In this document: positions 31,584 through 39,180 of the stretch, piece by piece
Numbering within the stretch: the stretch's first letter is position 1
Layout: each line of letters opens with the position of its first letter
From: Microcella frigidaquae
GTDB taxonomy: Bacteria > Actinomycetota > Actinomycetes > Actinomycetales > Microbacteriaceae
Direction: 5' to 3'
Assembly: GCF_014200395.1 (NCBI RefSeq)
Contig: NZ_JACHBS010000001.1
Span: 2,108,001 to 2,172,000 of the forward strand
DNA length: 64,000 bases
Notes under the pieces: generated by a model
Database searches by the model: none
What the model was told of the DNA's origin: nothing
Seen by the model: only the letters and a program-made list of their open reading frames with translations
Translations under genes and position numbers: made by a program

Positions 31584-31612
31584 AGCATGTCGCTAAAGGT
31601 CGGCTGTGTCCA
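31584..31612 (-). promoter_or_regulatory. Permease gene promoter
   Basis: On the minus strand: -35 TGGACA (31607-31612), a 17-nt spacer, -10 CATGCT (31584-31589). It predicts a 5' leader of about 67 nt. Confidence 0.4.
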
Positions 31613-31620
31613 CCATTGCG

Positions 31621-31636
31621 CACCACTTTTTTGGTG
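31621..31636. promoter_or_regulatory. Inverted repeat CACCA-N6-TGGTG (operator candidate)
   Basis: CACCACTTTTTTGGTG lies in the divergent gap, just upstream of the permease -35 and ~30 nt before a likely -10 of the ligase gene (TACTAA, 31668-31673). It may bind the FadR-type regulator encoded at 36010. Confidence 0.35.
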
Positions 31637-31704
31637 TCGCCCGCTGAACTGCGCTGAGTCGCTGTGGTACTAATGGTCGACACCTGAGCCAAGGGAGGCC
31701 GTCC

Positions 31705-33084
31705 ATGTCTGCTGCGCCGTCGACGATCCAGTCGGGCAACCTGACGATCGCCCAGCTGGAGGGGCTCATCGATGCGGGCGAGATCGACACCGTCATCGTC
31801 GCCTTCACCGACATGCAGGGCCGCCTCGTCGGCAAGCGGGTGTCGGCGCGGCTGTTCCGCGAGGAGGTCGGCGCTCACGGGGCCGAGTGCTGCAACTACC
31901 TGCTCGCCGTCGATGTCGAGAACAACACCGTCAGCGGCTACGCGATCTCGAGCTGGGAGAGCGGCTACGGCGACATGGTGATGCGCCCCGACCTCGGCAC
32001 CCTGCGCCGCGTGCCGTGGATGGAGGGCACCGCCCTCGTCCTCGCCGACCTGCTCTTCCTCGACGGCACGCCCGTGCCGCCGAGCCCCCGCGCGATCCTG
32101 CAGAAGCAGATCGATCGGCTCGCCGAGCTCGGTCTGGTGCCCTACGTCGGCACCGAGCTCGAGTTCATCGTGTTCGACAACACGTACCGCGACGCCTGGT
32201 CGCGCGGCTACCGCGACCTCACCCCGGCCAGTGATTACAACATCGACTACGCCCTGCTCGCCTCCACCCGCATGGAGCCGCTCCTGCGCGACATCCGCAA
32301 TGGCATGGATGGCGCGGGCATGTACTGCGAGGGCGTCAAGGGCGAGTGCAACCTCGGCCAGCAGGAGATCGCCTTCCGCTACGCCCACGCGCTCGCCACC
32401 TGCGACAACCACTCGATCTACAAGAACGGGGCGAAGGAGATCGCCGACCAGCACGGCAAAGCGCTCACCTTCATGGCCAAGTTCAACGAGCGCGAGGGCA
32501 ACAGCTGCCACATCCATCTCAGCGTGCGCGGCACCGACGGCGCGGCCGTCATGGCCGGGGACGGTCCGCACGGCTTCTCGACGCTCATGGAGCACTGGCT
32601 CGCCGGGCAGCTCGCCGTCATGCGCGAGTTCAGCCTGTTCTTCGCCCCGAACATCAACTCGTACAAGCGCTACGTGCCGGGCAGCTTCGCCCCCACCGCG
32701 ATCGCCTGGGGCGTCGACAACCGCACGTGCGCGCTGCGGGTGGTCGGCACGGGCCACAGCCTCCGCATCGAGAACCGCGTGCCGGGCGGCGACGTCAACC
32801 AGTACCTCGCGACCGCGGCGATCATCGCGGCGGGCATCTACGGCATCGAGAACAAGCTCGAACTGCCGCCCATCTTCGAGGGCAACGCCTACGCGGCCGA
32901 CTTCCCGCGCGTGCCGGCCACCCTGCGCGACGCGGCCGACCTGTTCGCCGGCTCGCCGGTCGCCCGGGCGGCCTTCGGCGACGACGTCGTCGAGCACTAC
33001 CTGAACATGGCGCGCGTCGAGCAGGCGGCCTACGACGCCGCCATCACCGACTGGGAGCGGATCCGTGGCTTCGAGCGCCTCTGA
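31705..33084 (+). CDS. Glutamine synthetase-like gamma-glutamyl-amine ligase (GlnA4-type)
   Basis: Class III-like glutamine synthetase homologue of 459 aa. GS motifs are present but altered: GTELEF for the first metal ligand, GECNLGQQEIAF for the second metal/glutamate site, GNSCHIHLSV for the ATP/His site, and LRIENRVPGGDVNQYLA. Enzymes of this type ligate glutamate to amines with ATP: gamma-glutamylpolyamine (GlnA3, PuuA) or gamma-glutamylethanolamide (GlnA4 of Streptomyces). The next genes remove and oxidise such adducts, so it is not expected to assimilate ammonia. GGGAGG lies 6 nt before ATG 31705. Confidence 0.87.
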   Translation: MSAAPSTIQSGNLTIAQLEGLIDAGEIDTVIVAFTDMQGRLVGKRVSARLFREEVGAHGAECCNYLLAVDVENNTVSGYAISSWESGYGDMVMRPDLGTLRRVPWMEGTALVLADLLFLDGTPVPPSPRAILQKQIDRLAELGLVPYVGTELEFIVFDNTYRDAWSRGYRDLTPASDYNIDYALLASTRMEPLLRDIRNGMDGAGMYCEGVKGECNLGQQEIAFRYAHALATCDNHSIYKNGAKEIADQHGKALTFMAKFNEREGNSCHIHLSVRGTDGAAVMAGDGPHGFSTLMEHWLAGQLAVMREFSLFFAPNINSYKRYVPGSFAPTAIAWGVDNRTCALRVVGTGHSLRIENRVPGGDVNQYLATAAIIAAGIYGIENKLELPPIFEGNAYAADFPRVPATLRDAADLFAGSPVARAAFGDDVVEHYLNMARVEQAAYDAAITDWERIRGFERL

Positions 33085-33841
33085 CGCCGCGACCGGAGCG
33101 GCGCCCCGCCGCCCGGTGATCGGCCTGACCACCTACCTCGAGCAGGCGAAGAGCGGGGTGTGGGATGTCCCCGCCGCGTTCCTCCCGCGCGTCTACGTCG
33201 ACGCCGTCACGCGCGCCGGCGGCATCGCGGTGCTGATCCCGCCGCAGCCGGTCGACCCGGCGGCGGCCGACGCGATCCTCGACGGGCTCGACGGGCTCAT
33301 CATCACCGGCGGCAAGGATGTCGACGCGCGCCGCTACGGTCAGGAGCCGCATCCGACCAACGACGAGCCGCGCCTCGATCGCGACGCGCTTGAGGACACC
33401 CTGCTGCAGCGCGCCCTCGCGCGCGACATCCCCTTCCTCGGCATCTGCCGCGGCATGCAGGTGCTCAACACCACGCTCGGCGGCACGCTCATCCAGCACC
33501 TGCCCGACGTCATCGGGTCGACCCGCTACAACGCGGGCGGGGGAGTGTTCACCCCGAACCCGGCGATCACCGTGCCGGGCACCCGCGTCGGCGCTCTGCT
33601 CGGCGACCGGGTGACCGTGCAGAGCTACCACCACCAGGCGCTCGACGCGGTGGCCGACGGCCTCATCGTCAGCGCGGTCGGCGACGACGGCATCATCCAG
33701 GCGGTCGACGTCGAGGGCCTCACCTTCGGCGTCGCGGTGCAGTGGCACCCGGAGGAGACCGCCGCGGACGACCCGCGCCTGTTCACCGCGCTCATCGACG
33801 CCGCCGTCGAGTACCGCGATCACCGGAAGGGCCGCGCATGA
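33065..33841 (+). CDS. Class I glutamine amidotransferase-like gamma-glutamyl hydrolase (PuuD-like)
   Basis: Peptidase C26-type amidotransferase of 258 aa. Nucleophile Cys128 is in LGICRGMQVLN, and the His228/Glu230 pair is in QWHPEE. Such stand-alone proteins hydrolyse gamma-glutamyl amides, e.g. PuuD on gamma-glutamyl-GABA, freeing glutamate. GTG 33065 overlaps the end of the ligase gene by 20 nt and its stop overlaps the ALDH start by 4 nt, so it belongs to the middle of a translationally coupled operon. Its partner product here could be glycine if ethanolamine is the substrate. Confidence 0.87.
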   Translation: MASSASDAATGAAPRRPVIGLTTYLEQAKSGVWDVPAAFLPRVYVDAVTRAGGIAVLIPPQPVDPAAADAILDGLDGLIITGGKDVDARRYGQEPHPTNDEPRLDRDALEDTLLQRALARDIPFLGICRGMQVLNTTLGGTLIQHLPDVIGSTRYNAGGGVFTPNPAITVPGTRVGALLGDRVTVQSYHHQALDAVADGLIVSAVGDDGIIQAVDVEGLTFGVAVQWHPEETAADDPRLFTALIDAAVEYRDHRKGRA

Positions 33842-35196
33842 GCGAGACCACCCTCATCAACCCCGCCGACGAGACCGTCATCGGTACCGTTCGGCACACG
33901 ACGCTCGAGGAGGTGGATGCCGCCGTCGAGCGCGCGATCGTCGCCCAGCGCGACTGGGCCGCCCTCGCGCCGGTCGACCGCGCCCGCGCGCTGCGCCGCT
34001 TCGCCGCCGTCGTCGACGCGCACATCGACGAGCTCGCCGAGCTGGAGGTGCGCAACTCGGGCCACCCGATCGGCGCCGCCCGCTGGGAGGCGGGCAACGT
34101 GCGCGACGTGCTCGACTACTACAGCGGCGCGCCCGAGCGGCTGATCGGCCAGCAGATCCCCGTCGCCGGCGGCATGGACGTCACCTTCCACGAGCCCCTC
34201 GGCGTCGTCGGGGTCATCGTCCCGTGGAACTTCCCGATGCCGATCGCCGGCTGGGGCTTCGCGCCGGCGCTCGCCGCGGGCAACGCCGTGCTGCTGAAGC
34301 CCGCCGACTGGACGCCCCTGACGGCGATCCGGCTCGGCGAGCTCGCCCGCGAGGCGGGCCTGCCCGAGCACCTCTTCCAGGTGCTGCCCGGCCGCGGCTC
34401 GGTCGTCGGCGAGCGGTTCGTCACCCACCCGGCCGTGCGCAAGGTCGTCTTCACCGGGTCCACCGAGGTGGGCAAGCACGTGATGGCCGGATGCGCCGCC
34501 CAGGTCAAGCCGGTCACCCTCGAGCTCGGCGGCAAGAGCGCGAACATCGTCTTCGCCGACGCCGACCTCGAGGCCGCGGCCGCGAGCGCACCCGGCTCGG
34601 TGTTCGACAACGCGGGCCAGGACTGCTGCGCGCGCTCGCGCCTGCTCGTCGAGCGCAGCGTGCTCGACCGTTTCCTCGAGCTGCTCGAGCCGGCGGTGCA
34701 GGGCTTCCGGGTCGGCGACCCGCGCCAGGCCGACGTCGACATGGGGCCGCTGGTCTCGAAGGGCCACTTCGAGTCGGTGCGCACCTTCCTCGACGGCTCG
34801 GTGCCGGTCGCCTTCCAGGGCACCGCGCCCGAGGGCCCCGGCTACTGGATGGCGCCGACCGTGCTGCTGCCGAACCGCACCGACCGGGTCGCGACCGACG
34901 AGATCTTCGGGCCGGTCGTCTCGGTGCTGCCCTTCGACGACGAGGCCGACGCCATCGCGCTGGCCAACGACTCGATCTTCGGCCTGTCGGGCTCGATCTT
35001 TACGCGCGACCTCGGCCGCGCCATCCGCGTGTCGCGCGGGGTCGAGAGCGGCACGATCAGCGTGAACTCGCACTCGTCGGTGCGGTACGCAACGCCCTTC
35101 GGCGGGTTCAAGCAGTCGGGGCTCGGGCGCGAGCTCGGCCCGGATGCTCCGCTCGCCTTCACCGAGACCAAGAACGTCTTCTTCTCCCACGCCTGA
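33838..35196 (+). CDS. Aldehyde dehydrogenase
   Basis: NAD(P)-dependent ALDH of 452 aa. Catalytic Cys263 is in NAGQDCCARSR, the general base Glu229 in LELGGKSANIVF, and the cofactor motif is VVFTGSTEVGK. Within this operon it should oxidise a gamma-glutamyl aldehyde to the acid. The N-terminus is short compared with many family members (~480-500 aa), but the domain begins at TLINPADETVIG and nothing essential seems lost. ATG 33838 is coupled to the upstream gene (ATGA). Confidence 0.9.
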   Translation: MSETTLINPADETVIGTVRHTTLEEVDAAVERAIVAQRDWAALAPVDRARALRRFAAVVDAHIDELAELEVRNSGHPIGAARWEAGNVRDVLDYYSGAPERLIGQQIPVAGGMDVTFHEPLGVVGVIVPWNFPMPIAGWGFAPALAAGNAVLLKPADWTPLTAIRLGELAREAGLPEHLFQVLPGRGSVVGERFVTHPAVRKVVFTGSTEVGKHVMAGCAAQVKPVTLELGGKSANIVFADADLEAAAASAPGSVFDNAGQDCCARSRLLVERSVLDRFLELLEPAVQGFRVGDPRQADVDMGPLVSKGHFESVRTFLDGSVPVAFQGTAPEGPGYWMAPTVLLPNRTDRVATDEIFGPVVSVLPFDDEADAIALANDSIFGLSGSIFTRDLGRAIRVSRGVESGTISVNSHSSVRYATPFGGFKQSGLGRELGPDAPLAFTETKNVFFSHA

Positions 35197-35210
35197 TTGG
35201 AGCCCGCACC

Positions 35211-35999
35211 ATGAGCATCACCCCCATCGACCTGACGCAACGCCTCAAGGGCAAGGTCGCCGTCATCACCGGCGGCGCGAGCGGCATCGGCCTCGCCACT
35301 GCCCGCCGCTTCGCCGCCGAGGGCGCGACCGTCGTCATCGGCGACATGAACCCCGAGACCGGTGAGGCCGCGGCCGCCGAGGTCGGCGGCCTGTTCGTGA
35401 AGGTCAACGTGACCGACGAGGCCGAGGTCAACAATCTGTTCGACACGGCGCAGGCGACCTACGGCTCGCTCGACATCGCCTTCAACAACGCCGGCATCTC
35501 CCCGCCCGACGACGACTCGATCGAGACCACCGAGCTGCCCGCCTGGGACAAGGTGCAGGAGGTCAACCTCAAGAGCGTGTACCTGTGCTCGCGCGCGGCG
35601 CTGCGGCACATGGTGCAGCAGCAGTCGGGATCGATCATCAACACGGCGAGCTTCGTCGCCGTCATGGGCAGCGCGACCAGCCAGATCTCCTACACCGCGA
35701 GCAAGGGCGGCGTGCTCGCCATGACCCGGGAGCTCGGCGTGCAGTTCGCCCGGCAGGGCATCCGCGTCAACGCGCTCTGCCCCGGCCCGGTCAACACGCC
35801 GCTGCTGCAGGAGCTGTTCGCGAAGGACCCGGAGCGCGCCCAGCGCCGCCTCGTGCACATCCCGAAGGGCCGCTTCGCCGAGGCGGAGGAGCTCGCGGCC
35901 GCGGTCGCCTTCCTCGCCAGCGACGACGCCTCCTTCATCACCGCCTCGACGTTCCTCGTCGACGGCGGCATCAGCGGCGCCTACGTGACGCCGCTGTAG
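35211..35999 (+). CDS. Short-chain dehydrogenase/reductase
   Basis: SDR oxidoreductase of 262 aa. The cofactor loop is TGGASGIG (20-27), followed by NNAGIS, and the active-site Tyr161/Lys165 is in YTASKGG. The acidic residue after beta-2 (GDMNPE) suggests NAD(H). In a gamma-glutamyl ethanolamide route it would oxidise the alcohol to the aldehyde that the adjacent ALDH uses; this is inferred from position. GGAG lies 8 nt before ATG 35211. Confidence 0.88.
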   Translation: MSITPIDLTQRLKGKVAVITGGASGIGLATARRFAAEGATVVIGDMNPETGEAAAAEVGGLFVKVNVTDEAEVNNLFDTAQATYGSLDIAFNNAGISPPDDDSIETTELPAWDKVQEVNLKSVYLCSRAALRHMVQQQSGSIINTASFVAVMGSATSQISYTASKGGVLAMTRELGVQFARQGIRVNALCPGPVNTPLLQELFAKDPERAQRRLVHIPKGRFAEAEELAAAVAFLASDDASFITASTFLVDGGISGAYVTPL

Positions 36000-36009
36000 G
36001 GCCTGAACC

Positions 36010-36801
36010 ATGACGAGCGACGGCGGGCGGACGGCGGGGGAGGCCGCCGTGCAGCCCGCCGTCGAGCTCGCAGTCGCCGCTCTCGAGTCGCTCGCGCAGG
36101 AGGCGCTGTCACGCCCGGTGCGCAGCGGCAACGCCTTCGAGGAGACCCTCGCCCGCCTGCTCCAGCTGATCCGGCTCGGCATCGTCGCGCCAGGGGAGGC
36201 CCTCGCCCCGGAGCGCGAGCTCGCCGCCCGGTTCGAGGTCAGCCGCGACACCGTCCGCGAGGCGATCCGCTCGCTCGCCGACGCCGGGTATCTCGAGTCG
36301 CGGCGGGGTCGCTACGGCGGCACCTTCGTGTGCGACCCGCTGCCAAGCGGCCCGCCGGCCCCGGGCGAGCCCGGTCCCTCGCTCACCGCCGACGAGCTCG
36401 ACGACATCCTCACCCTGCGCGCGGTGCTCGAGGTCGGCGCGGCGCGCGCCGCCGCATCCCGTGCCCTCACCGCCGCCGAGCGCGAGAGCCTCAACGCCCG
36501 CCTGGTCGAGCTGCGGGCCGCCGCACCCGCCGACTACCGCCGCCTCGACTCGCGGCTGCACCTCACTCTCGCCGAGCTCTCCGGCAGCCCGAGCCTGGTG
36601 TCGCTCGTGGCGGAGAACCGCATGGTCGTCAACGGGCTGCTCGATCGGATCCCGCTCATCGCGCCCAACATCGCGCACTCCGACGAGCAGCACGGTCAGA
36701 TCGTCTGGGCGGTGCTCGTCGGCGACGCCGACCGGGCCGCCGCGCTCATGGCCGAGCACCTCGAGGGCTCGGAGTCGCTGCTGCGCGCCTTCCTCAGCTG
36801 A
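36010..36801 (+). CDS. FadR-type GntR regulator
   Basis: Transcription factor of 263 aa. The winged HTH lies at about residues 40-110 (ALAPERELAARFEVSRDTVREAIRSL and a wing ESRRGRYGGTFV). The all-helical FCD ligand/metal-binding domain is at ~120-260, with conserved RAVLE and DSRLHLTLAELSG. It closes the amine operon and likely responds to a pathway acid or amine. It is not clear whether it represses or activates. The first ~35 residues are a variable Ala-rich extension, so the true start may be downstream. Confidence 0.88.
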   Translation: MTSDGGRTAGEAAVQPAVELAVAALESLAQEALSRPVRSGNAFEETLARLLQLIRLGIVAPGEALAPERELAARFEVSRDTVREAIRSLADAGYLESRRGRYGGTFVCDPLPSGPPAPGEPGPSLTADELDDILTLRAVLEVGAARAAASRALTAAERESLNARLVELRAAAPADYRRLDSRLHLTLAELSGSPSLVSLVAENRMVVNGLLDRIPLIAPNIAHSDEQHGQIVWAVLVGDADRAAALMAEHLEGSESLLRAFLS

Positions 36802-36823
36802 GGGAGCGTCGAGGCGGCCCTGC

Positions 36824-36829
36824 TACGGT
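36824..36829 (+). promoter_or_regulatory. Candidate extended -10 box of otsAB
   Basis: TGC-TACGGT, 52 nt before the otsA start, giving a leader of about 46 nt. Confidence 0.4.
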
Positions 36830-36881
36830 CGGAAGGCCGGCACCGCACCGACGATCCCCCACAAGGAGACGCACGAGCGCC

Positions 36882-38312
36882 ATGACCGAACCGCAGCTGT
36901 ACGACCTCGTCGTCGTCGCCAACCGCCTCCCCGTCGACCGGCAGACAGCCGCCGACGGCTCAATCGTCTGGGCGCGCTCGCCGGGTGGACTCGTCACCGC
37001 CCTCGAGCCCGTGATGGCCGCGGCCGAGGGCGCGTGGGTGGGCTGGGTGGGTGCTCCGGACACGGCGCCCGAGCCCTTCGACGTCGATGGCATCCGCCTC
37101 GTGCCGGTGCCGCTCAGCGCCGCCGAGATCGAGCTGTACTACGAGGGCTTCAGCAACGACACCCTGTGGCCGTTGTACCACGACGTCATCGCCGAGCCGA
37201 GCTTCCACCGCGAGTGGTGGGACGCCTACACGACGGTCAACCAGCGCTTCGCGGATGCCGCGGCGCGCATCGCGGCGCCGAGCGCGACGGTGTGGGTGCA
37301 CGACTACCAGCTGCAGCTGGTGCCCCGCATGCTGCGCGAGGCGCGGCCCGATCTCACGATCGGCTACTTCCACCACATCCCGTTTCCGCCGTACGGCATC
37401 TACGCCCAGCTGCCGTGGCGCCGCCAGGTGGTCGAGGGGCTGCTCGGCGCCGACGTGATCGGCTTCCAGCGCGTCGCCGACGCGGGCAACTTCTCGCGCG
37501 CCGTGCGGCGCTTGCTGGGCTTCGCGGCGAAGAGCCCCGAGATCCGCGTGCCCGACGGTGCGGGCAGCCACCGCTCGGTCGTGGCGAAGGCCTTCCCGAT
37601 CTCGATCGACGTCGAAGGCTACGAGCAGCTCGCGGAGCGGCCGGAGGTGCAGGAGCGCGCGCGGCAGATCCGCGCCGGCCTCGGTGACCCCGACACGGTC
37701 TTTCTCGGCGTCGACCGCCTCGACTACACGAAGGGCATCCGGCACCGTCTGAAGGCGTTCGGCGAGCTGCTCGACGAGGGCACCCTGCGGGTCGGCGACG
37801 CCGTGCTGGTGCAGGTCGCGAGTCCGAGCCGGGAGCGTGTGGCGGCGTACATGCAGCTGCGCGACGAGATCGAGCTGACGGTCGGGCGGCTCAACGGCAC
37901 GCACGCGACGATCAGTCACAGCGCGATCGCCTACTTGCACCACGGCTACCCGCGCGAGGAGATGGTGGCGCTCTACCTGGCCGCCGACGTCATGCTCGTC
38001 ACGGCGCTGCGCGACGGCATGAACCTCGTCGCGAAAGAGTACGTGGCCTGCCGCCTGCGCAACGACGGCGTGCTCGTGCTGAGCGAGTTCGCCGGTGCGG
38101 CCGACGAGCTGAAGAACGCGCTGCTCATCAACCCGCACGACATCGAGGGGCTGAAGGAGGCGATGGTCACCGCCGCCCGCATGCCCCGTCGCGAGCAGAC
38201 GACACGGATGCGCGCCCTGCGCCGACGCGTGCACGACAACGACGTCGCCCACTGGTCGACCACCTTCCTCGACACGCTGCGGCACGCGAGCCACCAGTCG
38301 AGCGCCCGATGA
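36882..38312 (+). CDS. otsA: Trehalose-6-phosphate synthase OtsA
   Basis: GT20 glycosyltransferase of 476 aa making trehalose-6-phosphate from a nucleotide-sugar and glucose-6-phosphate. Typical motifs: NRLPVDRQ and SPGGLVTAL (donor loop), WVHDYQLQLVP, GYFHHIPFP, RLDYTKGI and ALRDGMNLVAKEYVA. The N-terminus YDLVVVANRLPV is the family start. AAGGAG lies 13 nt before ATG 36882. otsB overlaps by 4 nt. Trehalose is an osmolyte and, in this phylum, often a lipid precursor. Confidence 0.95.
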   Translation: MTEPQLYDLVVVANRLPVDRQTAADGSIVWARSPGGLVTALEPVMAAAEGAWVGWVGAPDTAPEPFDVDGIRLVPVPLSAAEIELYYEGFSNDTLWPLYHDVIAEPSFHREWWDAYTTVNQRFADAAARIAAPSATVWVHDYQLQLVPRMLREARPDLTIGYFHHIPFPPYGIYAQLPWRRQVVEGLLGADVIGFQRVADAGNFSRAVRRLLGFAAKSPEIRVPDGAGSHRSVVAKAFPISIDVEGYEQLAERPEVQERARQIRAGLGDPDTVFLGVDRLDYTKGIRHRLKAFGELLDEGTLRVGDAVLVQVASPSRERVAAYMQLRDEIELTVGRLNGTHATISHSAIAYLHHGYPREEMVALYLAADVMLVTALRDGMNLVAKEYVACRLRNDGVLVLSEFAGAADELKNALLINPHDIEGLKEAMVTAARMPRREQTTRMRALRRRVHDNDVAHWSTTFLDTLRHASHQSSAR

Positions 38313-39109
38313 CGGGACCGTCTGCGGGGGAGGTCGACCCGGAGCTGCGGGCCGCGATCACCCGCGTCGCGGGGGTCGACCGCCTGCTGGTCGCCCTCGA
38401 TTTCGACGGCACGCTGGCGCCCGAGGTCGACGACCCCGAGGCCGCCCGCGCCCTGCCCGCCGCGGGCCCGGTGCTCGCCGGCCTGCGGGCGCTGCCCGGC
38501 ACGACGGTCGCGCTCGTGTCGGGGCGCTCGCTCGCCAGCCTCGCCCGAGTGGCGGAGGTCGACGCGTCGGTGCCGCTGATCGGCTCGCACGGCCTCGAGC
38601 TGCGGTTCGGGCAGGGCGAGAGCCCCGTTCCGGTCGACGCGGCCGAGGCGGCGAGGGTCGCGGCGCTGCGCGTCCGGCTCGAGCCGCTCGTCGCTGCCGT
38701 CGAGGGTGCCTGGATCGAGGAGAAGCCCGCGGGCTTCGCCGTGCACGTGCGCCGTGTCGAGGGCGAGCGCGCATCCCGGCTGCTGGCGGCGTTGCGCGCG
38801 GAGACCGCCGATGAGCGCGATCTCACGGTGCGCGCGGGCAAGAACGTGCTCGAGTTCGCGGTGCGGGACGCGACGAAGGGGGACGGCCTCGCGGCGCTGC
38901 GGCGGAGATTCGCCCCTGACGCGGTGCTGTTCGCCGGCGACGACGTGACCGACGAGGATGCGCTCGCCGTGCTCGGACCCGGCGACGTCGGCATCAAGGT
39001 CGGGGCGGCGCCGACGATCGCGGCGCACCGCGTCGCGGATCCGGCCAGCCTGGTGAATGTTCTGAGGCTGCTGATGAGCACTCGGGAATCTCCCGGGAGC
39101 AGCCGGTAG
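38309..39109 (+). CDS. otsB: Trehalose-6-phosphate phosphatase OtsB
   Basis: HAD-superfamily phosphatase of 266 aa. Nucleophile Asp31 and acid/base Asp33 lie in ALDFDGTLAP, motif II in VSGRSLASL, and motif IV in GDDVTDEDAL. The cap motif HGLELRFG is present. It hydrolyses trehalose-6-phosphate to trehalose. ATGA overlap with otsA links the two reactions in one operon. Confidence 0.95.
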   Translation: MTGPSAGEVDPELRAAITRVAGVDRLLVALDFDGTLAPEVDDPEAARALPAAGPVLAGLRALPGTTVALVSGRSLASLARVAEVDASVPLIGSHGLELRFGQGESPVPVDAAEAARVAALRVRLEPLVAAVEGAWIEEKPAGFAVHVRRVEGERASRLLAALRAETADERDLTVRAGKNVLEFAVRDATKGDGLAALRRRFAPDAVLFAGDDVTDEDALAVLGPGDVGIKVGAAPTIAAHRVADPASLVNVLRLLMSTRESPGSSR

Positions 39110-39112
39110 GCT
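39107..39112 (+). promoter_or_regulatory. Candidate -10 box of the Mrp operon
   Basis: TAGGCT overlaps the otsB stop and would give a ~62-nt leader to mnhA. No -35 is identified. Confidence 0.35.
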
Positions 39113-39180
39113 GTCCTCATCCGGCGATCGCGCCGTGACGCCCTGCCCCCTTGCCGAATCACGACACCGCGGGAGGACGC

